From: XYD12-FULL-36-8 sp964391015
Lineage (GTDB): Bacteria > Bacteroidota > Ignavibacteria > Ignavibacteriales > Ignavibacteriaceae
DNA length: 64,000 nt
Direction: 5' to 3'
Assembly (NCBI GenBank): GCA_964391015.1
Contig: CAYMKU010000008.1
Span: forward strand, 1-64,000
Shown here: in pieces, positions 26,279 through 35,309 of the stretch
Layout: the number at the start of each line of letters is the position of its first letter
Position numbering within the stretch: the stretch's first letter is position 1
Notes under the pieces: model-generated
What the model was told of the DNA's origin: nothing
Databases searched by the model: none
What the model saw: the letters and a program-made list of their open reading frames with translations, nothing else
Made by a program: the position numbers and the translations under genes

Positions 26279-27697
26279 TCAATCATTTATTTTTTCTGAT
26301 TTTGACATCAAATTTATTTCTAATGCTTGAATTTTCTTACTTTGTTCAATTGTATATAGTGTCAATTCTTCTATTTTCTTTAACAGCTTACTCATCATTT
26401 CCTCAACATTCATTCCATTTTTTTCTACCTCATGAGCGGAAGGCATTTCGGGAAGATACCCCTTCTCATTGATATATTTTTCGACATCCTCCAAACTTCT
26501 CAAATCATATCCTTCTGAAAAAACATAGTCAGGCCAATTAACAATTTGAACAAGTAATTCTTCTGAAATAATTTTACCATCAACTGTAATGGTTCCTTTT
26601 CCAACAGATCCAATTTGCTCAATGGCCATTATTGGACTATTTCCGGCACCATTACTTGTCCCCCCATCCATAAAAAATTTGATTGGAGAACTATTTGTCA
26701 CTAATCTAATCCAATCTCCAGAGTTACTTGAGTAAAGACCTAAATCACTTGTTCCAGTTACCGTTGTACTTCCACCTTTTTGAAGAATTCCGTTTGCAAT
26801 CTGCATCCTTCCATCATTTGTTACTGACATAAGAAAATTTCCTGCACCGTCATTTCCATTAAAGAGAGTTAATTTACCATTGTTTGAAGAAAAGTGATAA
26901 TTATTTGAAGCCGTTACGTTGGTTCCAATTTGAAGTGTATTACCGGCTACCTTCATTTTACCTGTCCCATCAAGAGACATAAGAAACGTTCCGGCTCCTT
27001 CATTTCCGTTGAATACTTTAAATTCATTTCCTGATGTAAAATGATAATTTAAATTTCCAGCTGTATTAGTTCCAAGTTGTAAGGAAGTACCGGCTACCTT
27101 CATTTTACCTGTCCCATCAAGAGACATAAGAAACGTTCCGGCTCCTTCATTTCCGTTGAATACTTTAAATTCATTTCCTGATGTAAAATGATAATTTAAA
27201 TTTCCAGCTGTATTAGTTCCAAGTTGTAAGGAAGTACCGGCTACCTTCATTTTACCTAAGCCGTCCAAAGACATTAAGAATGTCCCCGTCCCCTCATTTC
27301 CATTGAAAATTGAAAAAGTATTTCCTGTAGTCAAATGGTAATTCTGAGTTGCAGTGATACTGTTTCCGATTTGGAGAGCATTTCCCCCCAGCTTTAATTT
27401 TCCAATGCCACTTAGTGACATTAAAAAAGAACCCGCCCCATGATTACCATTGTAAAAAACCAAATTTCCCGCTTCGGGAAGAAAATGAAAATTCTGATTT
27501 TCAGTCTCATCAACACCAAGTTGTATTCCATTTCTGGTATGGAGTGAAAGCAAAGGTACTTTGGTTCCTATCCCTACATTTGCATCTGAATTATTCGTTG
27601 TTACATAATTTTCATCTTCAGTCCATTGAGAACGCCCCAAATTTGAAACTAACAATAATAAAACGAAAGTTTTAAAAACAATAATTAATTTTTTCAT
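26279..27697 (-). CDS. Secreted repeat protein with tail-fibre-like C-terminus
   Basis: A 472-residue exported protein: a signal peptide (residues 1-23), then VGIGTKVPLLSLHTRNG, the usual opening of Bacteroidota tail-fibre-like surface proteins. Six or so 49-residue repeats follow (core FNGNEGAGTFLMSLDGTGK), two of them identical at DNA level. The C-terminal 110 residues (NWPDYVFSEGYDLRSLEDVEKY through a coiled coil of MMSKLLKKIEEL) match the trimerising end found in fibre-like proteins that are often followed by an intramolecular chaperone. It is probably a trimeric surface fibre. It has no T9SS domain. The repeat variability hints at phase or length variation. Confidence 0.7.
   Translation of the reverse strand: MKKLIIVFKTFVLLLLVSNLGRSQWTEDENYVTTNNSDANVGIGTKVPLLSLHTRNGIQLGVDETENQNFHFLPEAGNLVFYNGNHGAGSFLMSLSGIGKLKLGGNALQIGNSITATQNYHLTTGNTFSIFNGNEGTGTFLMSLDGLGKMKVAGTSLQLGTNTAGNLNYHFTSGNEFKVFNGNEGAGTFLMSLDGTGKMKVAGTSLQLGTNTAGNLNYHFTSGNEFKVFNGNEGAGTFLMSLDGTGKMKVAGNTLQIGTNVTASNNYHFSSNNGKLTLFNGNDGAGNFLMSVTNDGRMQIANGILQKGGSTTVTGTSDLGLYSSNSGDWIRLVTNSSPIKFFMDGGTSNGAGNSPIMAIEQIGSVGKGTITVDGKIISEELLVQIVNWPDYVFSEGYDLRSLEDVEKYINEKGYLPEMPSAHEVEKNGMNVEEMMSKLLKKIEELTLYTIEQSKKIQALEINLMSKSEKIND
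26941..27234. repeat. Two identical 147-bp tandem repeats
   Basis: The unit starting taccggctac at 26941 is repeated at 27088 without any difference I can see, and a third, diverged unit begins at 27235. Each encodes 49 residues of the fibre-like protein. Perfect identity indicates recent duplication or ongoing slippage and recombination. Confidence 0.88.
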
Positions 27698-28097
27698 GAC
27701 TATTTATGGTTAAGTTAAAGAAAAATTCTATAATTTTTGTGAAATCCAAATTCAATAGTCTTCTTCCATTCAAGCCATTTATACTATCTCAATTGTTATA
27801 GCGACGAGTTTGGGGAAATTGGTTTTAGAAACGAAAACAACCCTTCATATACAATTCTCCTTTCACTATAAAGTGAAAAATTATAAATAAAAAGAAAATC
27901 CAAAAATTTATCCTGCTGTTAATTAAAGTTAGTAAGTTAATTATAGTCAATTCTAGTTAATTCAATTTATTTCAAGCTGCATTGAAAAAGTTGGATAGAC
28001 ATAACTTTCAAGTTTTATAAAATGAATATTTGATGTCCTGCTTCAATAGTAAAATTTCTATAAACATTGCTTACTCAAATTTATTGAGAGGAAATAG

Positions 28098-28300
28098 ACG
28101 CAAAAAGGTCAGCACAATTGAGTGCTAACCTTTTGCTACATCTTATAAACCGCAAACATATACGAAAGTTTTTTTCACGACCTAACTCGCGTATAGTGTC
28201 TAAGCTAACCGAGGTCGTCTCTGTATGTTGCTTACGGCAGATTACCGCCGGATCCCTTTCGAGATACCACAACATACAAATAACAGTTAGCTTATACTAT
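28098..28300 (-). ncRNA. Candidate structured RNA ending in a terminator
   Basis: Read on the minus strand: taagctaac (28286-28294) pairs with gttagctta (28201-28209); inside, gtatgttg/caacatac (28223-28230 with 28270-28277) encloses two small hairpins; an alternative stem joins acgacct (28177-28183) with aggtcgt (28212-28218); and the end is a stem (28106-28115 with 28122-28131) followed by TTTTTG. Multiple nested stems ending in an intrinsic terminator with no protein suggest an RNA. The terminator end and adjoining bases recur at 21683-21770. The rest of the 27698-28484 gap shows only AT-rich spacer. Confidence 0.5.
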
Positions 28301-28484
28301 TGGACTTATGCCCTAGTTGTAGTAGCGGTTTACATTATTATTATATCAAAAAAGTTATGTATTGAATTAATAATAAAATTCTCAACTCTACATTTTTTAA
28401 AAATTTAAAATTCGATATTTTGTATAAAAGAAAAAGATTATATATAGCTTCAAATCTTTATAATCAATAAATCACTTTTAAAAG

Positions 28485-29627
28485 ATGTCTAAAAAAACAA
28501 TTTTCATTAGTTATAGTCACAAAGATGAGGAATGGAAAGACAAATTGTTAAGACATTTAAAAGTTTTAGAATTAGAAGGACATATAACCTTATGGGATGA
28601 CCGGAAATTAAATGTTGGTGATCAATTATTTTCAATAATTAACGAAAAATTAAATAGTTCAAATATAGCAGTTTTACTTATCACGGCTGATTTTTTGATA
28701 TCAGATTTCATTCGGGACTATGAGTTACCAATATTTCTAAAACGTTTTTCCAAAAAAGATTTGTTAATAATTCCCGTAATAATTAAACCTTGTATATGGG
28801 GAAGGATTGCGTGGCTTAAGAAAATTAATGCTTTTCCTAAAGACGGTATACCTATCACATCTAGTCTTAATTCGGACAGCGAAGTGGAAAGAATTTTTTC
28901 TGAACTTGCAGATATTATTTATAAAATTGCTAATGACACAAAGGAAAGAAAAAGACCTCTTAGCTTAAACTATTTTTTAAAAAAGAAAAAGCAAAAGAAG
29001 TTTAAACAGATTGTAGATCAAGAATCACGGTCAATGTCGATTTCACCTGATGGCAAGTTACAATTAATAAAGGGAGACAATAATATACAAGTTGGTGGGG
29101 ATTATATTACATATGAAAGTCAGTCAACGAAAAGAATTAGTGTGTTGCCGCCTCCTGAAAGTATTGGAGCAGACTCGCTTTTAAAGCAACGTATACAAAG
29201 TCTCTTTAATCAAATTGGAGAAGCAAGGGGAAAAAGATTTGGTAAAAAAGCGTACTCTGTTATGTATAAAAATTTCAAGACTGACTTTGGAATAAAAGGA
29301 GATCAGGCGTGGACAGTCATTTGGACTTGGCCCAAAAATTGTTCCATTAGTATTGTCCAGTATCTAGAGAAGAAATATAGCAATACAATAAAGGGTAGAA
29401 TCGAAATTGTATCTACAAAAATAAATTACATTCCGTCAAGACCAAAGTTATATGAATTAGAACAATTATATTTATCTCAAATAAATTTGGACATTAAAAG
29501 CGAAGAAGTTAAAATCTCTTTGAAAACTTATTTTGGTGTAGATAGCCATACAAAGTTAAATCAATTACAACATTGGTTGTTTGTTAATTACTTAGAAGCG
29601 TTAGTCAAGACTAAAATAGGAGAATAG
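28485..29627 (+). CDS. TIR-domain protein, defence-type effector
   Basis: A 380-residue cytosolic protein. Residues 1-145 form a TIR domain: IFISYSHKDEEW at 6-17, LWDDRKLNVGD, and DYELPIF with the likely catalytic Glu80. TIR domains in bacterial immunity cleave NAD+ or make cyclic ADP-ribose signals. A middle linker contains KGDNNIQVGGDYI, common in effector-associated proteins. The C-terminal 160 residues (PESIGADSLLKQRIQSLFNQIGEARGKRFGKKAY) look like a recurrent module that I recall next to effector domains. The next gene starts three bases after its stop, so the pair is an operon. Trigger and product are unknown. Confidence 0.8.
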   Translation: MSKKTIFISYSHKDEEWKDKLLRHLKVLELEGHITLWDDRKLNVGDQLFSIINEKLNSSNIAVLLITADFLISDFIRDYELPIFLKRFSKKDLLIIPVIIKPCIWGRIAWLKKINAFPKDGIPITSSLNSDSEVERIFSELADIIYKIANDTKERKRPLSLNYFLKKKKQKKFKQIVDQESRSMSISPDGKLQLIKGDNNIQVGGDYITYESQSTKRISVLPPPESIGADSLLKQRIQSLFNQIGEARGKRFGKKAYSVMYKNFKTDFGIKGDQAWTVIWTWPKNCSISIVQYLEKKYSNTIKGRIEIVSTKINYIPSRPKLYELEQLYLSQINLDIKSEEVKISLKTYFGVDSHTKLNQLQHWLFVNYLEALVKTKIGE

Positions 29628-29630
29628 TGA

Positions 29631-30614
29631 ATGAATGAACAAGAATTATTAAAAGAGTTTAGAAATGTCGTTATTAGTTATTCGGATTCATTGAAGGTTG
29701 TTAGGAATAATATCCAACGACTTCTTGGAAAATCACAAAATTATTGGAGTGGAATATATCGGGAAAGTTTAGTTAAAGAAGTTTTAAGGAAATTACTTCC
29801 GGATGGAGTTTCTATTGACACGGGTTTTATTTATGGTTATGGGAATCATGATCAGAATAGTAATCAACTAGATATTATAATATGGAATTCAGGTCGACAT
29901 TCTCCAGTATACAGAACTAAGGATTTTGTTGTCGTTTCTGCAGAGTCTGTTATAACAGTTATCTCAGTAAAATCAAATATAAATGATAACGAAATAATAC
30001 ATGGTTTAGAAAACCTATGCTCTATAATACCTCTTGATTTGTTCTATAGAGATAATTTTTCTAAGTACTTTAAAGAAAGTGAAGAATGTAAACCCATCTC
30101 AAAATATTTATTATTTTTAGATGAAGACGATATAGACGATGACAAGAAAATTGAATTTGGAAAAACTATTTCTGATTTCTATACGAATTTGATAAATGGA
30201 AACCAAAAATATAAAAATTTCCTAACTACTATAATTAAAGAAACAGATTTCTATGCTTGTTCTAATGAACCCATAGAGAATAAAATTAATAGAGAAAAGT
30301 TTAAATTAATTTATCCAAAGCATATTTTTTGTGCGACAACAAATTCCTTTTCGTATTACATTGGGTTTGGAGAAAATCCAACAAAGAATAAAGAATTTCA
30401 ATGGATTCCAACTGTATATACTCAAAACAGTAATAGAACAACACCTTTTGAAAAATTTATGTATTATCTAATGCAAGATATTTATGTAAGTCTAGGTACA
30501 ATAGGAATACCCTTTTTATCGGCAATGGGTAATATCGATCCTCGGTTAGGCTGGGATAATAAAGATGTTTCAGAAATTGATGAAGCAAGCAAACTACCTT
30601 TGATTAATATTTAG
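29631..30614 (+). CDS. DUF6602-like, PD-(D/E)XK-type nuclease-fold protein
   Basis: A 327-residue protein whose N-terminal half matches the DUF6602 pattern: GIYRESLVKEVLRKLLPDGVSIDTGFIYG, then NQLDIIIWN and VISVKSNI. The Glu, Asp and ExK-like spacing (here ITVISVK with Ser before Val-Lys) suggests a PD-(D/E)XK restriction-like fold, although one acidic residue may be replaced. It is in an operon with the TIR gene (three-base gap) and shares its expression. It could be the sensor or nucleic-acid-binding partner of the TIR effector. Inference from arrangement; no experimental family known to me pairs exactly these two. Confidence 0.6.
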   Translation: MNEQELLKEFRNVVISYSDSLKVVRNNIQRLLGKSQNYWSGIYRESLVKEVLRKLLPDGVSIDTGFIYGYGNHDQNSNQLDIIIWNSGRHSPVYRTKDFVVVSAESVITVISVKSNINDNEIIHGLENLCSIIPLDLFYRDNFSKYFKESEECKPISKYLLFLDEDDIDDDKKIEFGKTISDFYTNLINGNQKYKNFLTTIIKETDFYACSNEPIENKINREKFKLIYPKHIFCATTNSFSYYIGFGENPTKNKEFQWIPTVYTQNSNRTTPFEKFMYYLMQDIYVSLGTIGIPFLSAMGNIDPRLGWDNKDVSEIDEASKLPLINI

Positions 30615-30657
30615 AATATGTAAAGTAGTTTCATTTAGTCTCTACATATTGCAAATA

Positions 30658-30912
30658 TTATAACAAATCTTTTAATCTGTATTCCAATGTTTCATAAGAT
30701 TTTTTCATGCTTTCCCACAAATCGGGATTATTAGCAATTTGAACTGGATCAAAAAAAATATTTCCTTTAGGTTTAGAGGATTCTGAATTCTTCACATGTA
30801 TTTTTTTATGTCCATCGTTTCTCAGAAAATTATTATGTTTCTTTAACGTTTGATTTCTCTTCAGAAATAGAAAAATTGAAGTTTGGAAATTGCAATATAT
30901 CAAGACTATCAT
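30658..30912 (-). CDS. Small protein at end of mobilisation-type operon
   Basis: Up to 84 residues; the last 60 (from KKHNNFLRND, with PVQIANNPDLWESMKKSYETLEYRL) look genuine, acidic and helical, while the first 20 are simply antisense-free readthrough of the end of the upstream HEPN gene in another frame. An ATG start gives an 80-base overlap; no nearer ATG exists, so the true start is either a GTG at the HVKNSES position or lost by an indel. Function unknown. It lies convergent to the DUF6602-like gene. Confidence 0.4.
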   Translation of the reverse strand: MIVLIYCNFQTSIFLFLKRNQTLKKHNNFLRNDGHKKIHVKNSESSKPKGNIFFDPVQIANNPDLWESMKKSYETLEYRLKDLL

Positions 30913-31882
30913 TATTTGCTAATTCTATTTCTACTGATGCATAGCCCTGAAGATCATAATGACTAAAATCATCTTTCTGAAAACTTGTAAGTGTTATCTT
31001 TCCAAAAGATTTATCAAGTCTTCTAAGTAATTTGTTATATATAGATACCCAAGCTACCTTACCAATTGAATTAACAAGTTCAGTCAAAGAAGTATTAAAT
31101 TTTTTTTCAACTTCAACTCCATGACTTCCATGGAGTAACGCATTCCGCATTTCTGAGGCTGCAATAAATATTCGCTCGTGATTGTCAGAAAGACATTCTT
31201 TGAATTCTTGCTCAATTGCTTGTTTTGGATAAGGACGATGTTCAGAAATTCTTTTACACTTAGAGCAATTGAGAGGTTGTCTGCATCGTGAGCATAAATC
31301 AGGCACTTTATTCTTATTTCCTGAATTTAAAGCAAGAAGTTCTATAACGTGCCAGAACCATTGAAATTGAATTTCTGGTTCTTCGGAAGAAACACCGAAT
31401 CGGAATCTATTAACAGCCTGCTGCAAAAACTCTACGTTATTGGCAGACAAAAAGACTTCAGTTGTAAAAACTATATCACCATCAATAATTAGTTGAGGAA
31501 GATTGGGATTTGGAAAATAAGTAAATAATTTTCCTTCTCTTTTAATTTTCCCAATAGTCCAATCGAAGATTGCAATTTTTCGAATTATTTTATATCGAAC
31601 ACAGGTTGTAAATCCCAAAATATCTAAAAACCTTGTCATAAATTTTTGACCTGTTTCAATTGCTTCTTCAATATTTTCTTCATGAAAAATAACATACCCA
31701 TAGATTATGGGGATTGAACTTTGGATTTTTTCTTTTTTACTTTGAAGATAGATGTCGTAGTTGAAACTTTTATTTTCAAATTTTAAAGTTTCAACACCAT
31801 CGCTCAATTCAGCAAAGGATTCTATTTCAAATTTCATAATCCAACGCCGTAAACCCTCTGTTTCTTTCTTATTATTTAGCAT
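30833..31882 (-). CDS. HEPN-domain protein with zinc finger (ApeA-like)
   Basis: A 349-residue protein. Residues 1-180 are an unrecognised strand-rich domain. Cys197, Cys200, Cys206 and Cys209 form a zinc finger. The C-terminal helical domain contains RNALLHG (Arg246 to His251), the Rx4H motif of HEPN ribonucleases, with the surrounding EMRNALLHGSHG typical of Apea-like HEPN proteins. Such proteins cut RNA in abortive infection. It follows the coupling-ATPase gene with a three-base gap, so it is co-transcribed with mobilisation-type genes. An alternative start at residue 16 (MKFEIESF) is possible. Confidence 0.7.
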   Translation of the reverse strand: MLNNKKETEGLRRWIMKFEIESFAELSDGVETLKFENKSFNYDIYLQSKKEKIQSSIPIIYGYVIFHEENIEEAIETGQKFMTRFLDILGFTTCVRYKIIRKIAIFDWTIGKIKREGKLFTYFPNPNLPQLIIDGDIVFTTEVFLSANNVEFLQQAVNRFRFGVSSEEPEIQFQWFWHVIELLALNSGNKNKVPDLCSRCRQPLNCSKCKRISEHRPYPKQAIEQEFKECLSDNHERIFIAASEMRNALLHGSHGVEVEKKFNTSLTELVNSIGKVAWVSIYNKLLRRLDKSFGKITLTSFQKDDFSHYDLQGYASVEIELANNDSLDILQFPNFNFSISEEKSNVKET

Positions 31883-31885
31883 ACC

Positions 31886-33145
31886 TCAAAAATAACTTAT
31901 CCAACTATCTTTTTCATCAGCCAAAAACCAATAGTTTGGAGGAGTATCTATTGGCTTAGGTGAAATTGTTTTCTCAGGCAACGACGGTACATAGTTAATA
32001 ATAGGTTCATAAAGATCAGTTAAAATATTATCATTACCTAATCGAATCCAAGCTGAATAAGGTTGTAAATCCATCAGCTCTCTCGGTTTAACATCATAGA
32101 TTTCTGAAAATCGTTTTGCTTCTGTATCTCCACAGGCAAATGTAATCATTGTATCAACAACTCCCATCACTGTATCTAATATATTTTTAGGAATTTGACT
32201 AAAGTTTTGATGAGCTAAGACAAACCCGATAGATTGTTTTCTAGTTGTTGCAAGCAATTCATCAAACAAATCACTGACAACGATTGAAAATTCATCAACA
32301 TAGACAAGTAATGGATCAGGATTTTTAACAAACATATTTTCAGAAAATAAAGCATACGAATACACTGCATACACTAACAGATTTGTAAGATAAATTTTGC
32401 TGTTCTTTGTCATACGCGACGTATCAACCAGAATAACTTTTTTATTTTTTACAATATCTTCTATATCCAATTCATTTTTGCCAATTGTAAATCGTTTCAT
32501 TTCTCCGGTTGAAATCTCAGAAAGTCGCGCGGCAACTCGTTGTGCACTTTCGGGTCGCTGCCAATTTGCAGGTTGGTCAAACGTATTCCAAAATTTATAT
32601 TCTTCTGTATGTTGCCTTTTTTCTTGCTCCAGTTGCTGAGCCAAGATTTTTCTCGTTTCACGATTTAATAATAAGTCATTAATGAACTGAATATTTTTTT
32701 GATCTTCATGACTTATAGCTCTCATTGCATGACCTATAATGAGCCTCATCATTACGGTACTTTCGGGATTTGATGCGGTTAATGTTATTAAGACATCTAA
32801 GATTTGGATAAACTCTTGAATGAGTATATCCAGTTTATAACCTTCTTTATGAATTGGATTAATTACTTTAGGATGTTCGATTGAAATATATATTACCCGG
32901 TCTTTGTCTTTAATATTATGATATATTTTCCGACAGCTTACTCCTGATGGGTCAATGAAGATGACTGATAGTCCAAAGTTAATATCATACAACGCCATGT
33001 TTTCCATGAGCGTAGATTTACCTTTTCCTGTCTTGCCAATTATATAGGTGTGATTAAATCTTTTATCAAGATCATATATTTCCGGCAATGGCTTATCAAA
33101 TTGTGTTACATCTAATGTACCTAATGATAATTCATAATCACTCAT
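31886..33145 (-). CDS. VirD4/HerA-like P-loop ATPase (coupling protein type)
   Basis: Started at 33145 (MSDYELSLG), where ATGAGTGA overlaps the stop of the upstream gene; the frame is open six codons further. The 419-residue protein has Walker A GKTGKGKST at 37-45, Walker B LLVYVDEF near residue 285, and a sensor region ATTRKQSIGFVLAHQNFSQI, the layout of DUF87/TraG-like coupling ATPases that pump DNA through conjugation channels. It has no clear N-terminal membrane segment, so membrane association may come from the neighbouring two-TM protein. No relaxase or mating-pore genes lie in the window. HerA-type defence ATPase is the alternative. Confidence 0.75.
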   Translation of the reverse strand: MSDYELSLGTLDVTQFDKPLPEIYDLDKRFNHTYIIGKTGKGKSTLMENMALYDINFGLSVIFIDPSGVSCRKIYHNIKDKDRVIYISIEHPKVINPIHKEGYKLDILIQEFIQILDVLITLTASNPESTVMMRLIIGHAMRAISHEDQKNIQFINDLLLNRETRKILAQQLEQEKRQHTEEYKFWNTFDQPANWQRPESAQRVAARLSEISTGEMKRFTIGKNELDIEDIVKNKKVILVDTSRMTKNSKIYLTNLLVYAVYSYALFSENMFVKNPDPLLVYVDEFSIVVSDLFDELLATTRKQSIGFVLAHQNFSQIPKNILDTVMGVVDTMITFACGDTEAKRFSEIYDVKPRELMDLQPYSAWIRLGNDNILTDLYEPIINYVPSLPEKTISPKPIDTPPNYWFLADEKDSWISYF

Positions 33146-33941
33146 TTTTTTTCTTTCTCTCAATAATTTCTTTTGTCTTTTTCATTTTTGCAACGAATGC
33201 ATCCGATTCAGCTTTCTTCTTGTTCGAATCATAAGTTACATTATCCTTTTCCTTTTCGTAGTATGTTTGCTCATAACCTCTTTTCTTTTTCTTTGTCTCT
33301 ATATCTTGCGGTTCTTCAAAACCAGATGATGAACTATCACGTCTGTGGTATTGAGTCCATGCATATGTCCTCAATTCGTCCGGTAATGTTTCTACATGTT
33401 TGATAAAGGCAAGTAATGCTTGTGCTTCTGCCATATCTTTTGTTGTCGAAGCATCCATTGATCTAATCTCAGCTTGCTTCAATTCAATCTCAATCTCTTT
33501 GTTCATTACTTCGAGATTATTTAACTTTACATCAACATGAATGGCATTAATTTCCCTGAGATTGTTTTCAAGCTGTACATTTAAAGCGTGCTCAAATTCG
33601 ATCCGCTTTCCATCAATTAAATTTCGCAATACTTCTCCTGATAAAATTGCTTCGGCTCTTAAGTCAGAAACGTTACGCCCCAATTGAACTAACGACTGGA
33701 TATGCTCAATTAATAAATTAACATTCTCGGTTTCAAGTTTAATCTTTTCATTATTTCTTCTGCGTAAGAAAAGAAACATTGAAGGTTTTTTATCGAGATG
33801 CTTTTTTAAATTAACTACACATTGTTGCAAGTTAACAGAAGCTAAATCCAATGTATTTGATTCTGACACCTGCGATTCGTACCGAAGTGGATTAGGTACA
33901 GTTCCATAGACCGGAACAACTTTAAATTTATCTTTGTCCAA
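33138..33941 (-). CDS. Coiled-coil protein of mobilisation-type operon
   Basis: A 267-residue, highly charged protein. Residues 45-175 are predicted from heptad-like spacing to be a long coiled coil (for example LETENVNLLIEHIQSL and NNLEVMNKEIEIELKQAEI); the C-terminus is Lys/Glu-rich and disordered (RGYEQTYYEKEKDN). It overlaps the upstream zinc-ribbon gene by 14 bases and the downstream ATPase gene by 8, so it is part of a tightly coupled operon. It may act as an assembly or accessory factor for the ATPase. No family is recognised. Confidence 0.65.
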   Translation of the reverse strand: MDKDKFKVVPVYGTVPNPLRYESQVSESNTLDLASVNLQQCVVNLKKHLDKKPSMFLFLRRRNNEKIKLETENVNLLIEHIQSLVQLGRNVSDLRAEAILSGEVLRNLIDGKRIEFEHALNVQLENNLREINAIHVDVKLNNLEVMNKEIEIELKQAEIRSMDASTTKDMAEAQALLAFIKHVETLPDELRTYAWTQYHRRDSSSSGFEEPQDIETKKKKRGYEQTYYEKEKDNVTYDSNKKKAESDAFVAKMKKTKEIIERKKKNE

Positions 33942-34482
33942 GTATCCTCCTTTTTATTTCTTCTGGATTATATGGTTCATTTAAAAAATCTAATGTTTCA
34001 TGACAATGCGGACAAGCGAAAAATCGTAAAGGTAAATTGCAGCGACTACACTTATCCACGATAGCAAAAAATGTATTTGATGTTGAGCAAACCGCGCAAT
34101 CAATCGGATGAATCTTATCTGTCAGTATTACTTTGTAACAATGATAACAAAAAAATTCGTCACGTCCTGTAAGTGTAAACGGAGGATCAATTGTTTCCGG
34201 CGGAGGTGGTGGTGGTTCGGGAATTTTATCTTTCTCTTTGTTTTTTGAAAAAAGCATCGCAAAAAACATTATAACCAGTGCAATTAAAAAAAATAAACCG
34301 AGACAAGGATCTGGATTACTACGAGGCTCTTCTTCCCTGTTACATGTAAAGAACGCAACTGTAATAATTAATGCGAATACGAAGCCTGCTAAAATTAGTA
34401 TACCTTTTGAATAACTTTTCCGTCTTTCGTTATACCTCGTTAATAGATACTCTCTAATATTTGGGTATACTTGCTCAGACAT
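33928..34482 (-). CDS. Two-TM protein with double zinc ribbon
   Basis: A 184-residue protein. Two transmembrane segments (about residues 26-46 and 62-82) are followed by a proline-rich stretch (EPPPPPPETIDPP) and a cytosolic or periplasmic double zinc ribbon: CYHC...CAVC and CSRC...CPHC. It overlaps the genes on both sides (8 and 14 bases). It could anchor the neighbouring ATPase to the membrane. Family unknown; the domain layout is clear from the sequence. Confidence 0.65.
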   Translation of the reverse strand: MSEQVYPNIREYLLTRYNERRKSYSKGILILAGFVFALIITVAFFTCNREEEPRSNPDPCLGLFFLIALVIMFFAMLFSKNKEKDKIPEPPPPPPETIDPPFTLTGRDEFFCYHCYKVILTDKIHPIDCAVCSTSNTFFAIVDKCSRCNLPLRFFACPHCHETLDFLNEPYNPEEIKRRILGQR

Positions 34483-35188
34483 TGGTTACAAATTTAAAAC
34501 CTGTTCCAAAATCTTTTGTAATACTTCCAACAATCAATACGGAGAATTTCAGTGTTGAAATTTCCGGTTGTGGAAATTCTAACTTTTTAGCTAATTTTAC
34601 CCATGTATTGTAAAACTCAATATCACTGGCTAAGCGTAAATATTTTTCTTTCTTATTTTCAATATAATCATGCCAATCATTTTTCTTTGCTTCCACCTCT
34701 ATAAAAGTTAATTTATATTTTTTATTTTCTTTATCATGCAAAACAAGTAATGCGTCCGGTCTTAACCAAACTTTCTGTTCTCCAAACTTAGGATACAATA
34801 AAGCTTCAAAGTGTTTCATCTTCATTAATCCAATAAAACTTTCTGTGTTCTGAACTTCATTGACCATTCCTTTTCCTGAAATAATTTTTGGAAGAATATC
34901 GATGTTATACCCTTGAGCTTTGAGCACCGGCAAAGTTTTATCGGAAGTCGAATATACGCCCGGCATACGCTCGTCAATCCAGCCTTTTTCTCGTAAAATA
35001 CCCAAACTTTTTTTCGATGTAAACCGACCATACGTTTTTCTGATTTTTACAAACTGATCCTTCCGGACATATTTAAGCATCCGTGTCTTATATAGCATTT
35101 CGTACGTAGCTGTTAATGATTTATTCGTGCGGCTTTGCTGCTGAATTGATAAGAGATCCTGTTCGGCTTCCTTTAATTGTTCTAACAT
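34475..35188 (-). CDS. Replication-relaxation-like protein
   Basis: A 237-residue protein of the form seen in replication-relaxation/MobC-like plasmid and ICE proteins: an N-terminal winged-helix region (KSLTATYEMLYKTRMLKYVRKDQFVKI with a wing SLGILREKGWI), then a restriction-endonuclease-like fold with WLRPDALLVLHD and TFIEVEAKKNDWHDYIENKKEKY (Asp...Glu-x-Glu-x-Lys). It heads the operon running to 30658. Such proteins bind origin DNA or assist relaxases. A second, diverged member lies at 43845-44660. The promoter should be in the AT-rich stretch just upstream of 35188. Confidence 0.65.
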   Translation of the reverse strand: MLEQLKEAEQDLLSIQQQSRTNKSLTATYEMLYKTRMLKYVRKDQFVKIRKTYGRFTSKKSLGILREKGWIDERMPGVYSTSDKTLPVLKAQGYNIDILPKIISGKGMVNEVQNTESFIGLMKMKHFEALLYPKFGEQKVWLRPDALLVLHDKENKKYKLTFIEVEAKKNDWHDYIENKKEKYLRLASDIEFYNTWVKLAKKLEFPQPEISTLKFSVLIVGSITKDFGTGFKFVTNV

Positions 35189-35309
35189 CTTGTGACTTTT
35201 TTTTGCGTAAAACTAACCAAAAAATTTTAAACTATCAATTTACGCTTTTTGCAACTTAGTACTAATAAAATAAGACACTTATGAAAAATTTACGCTGTCG
35301 GGTAATAGG

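Noticed and set aside
28118..28408. A 96-codon coding frame on the + strand
   Set aside because: It runs through the nested stems and terminator of the candidate RNA, has no protein-like pattern and no ribosome-binding site.
31886..33145. Evidence of a complete conjugative system
   Set aside because: Only a coupling-type ATPase and accessory genes are present; no VirB4-like ATPase, pore proteins or recognisable relaxase.
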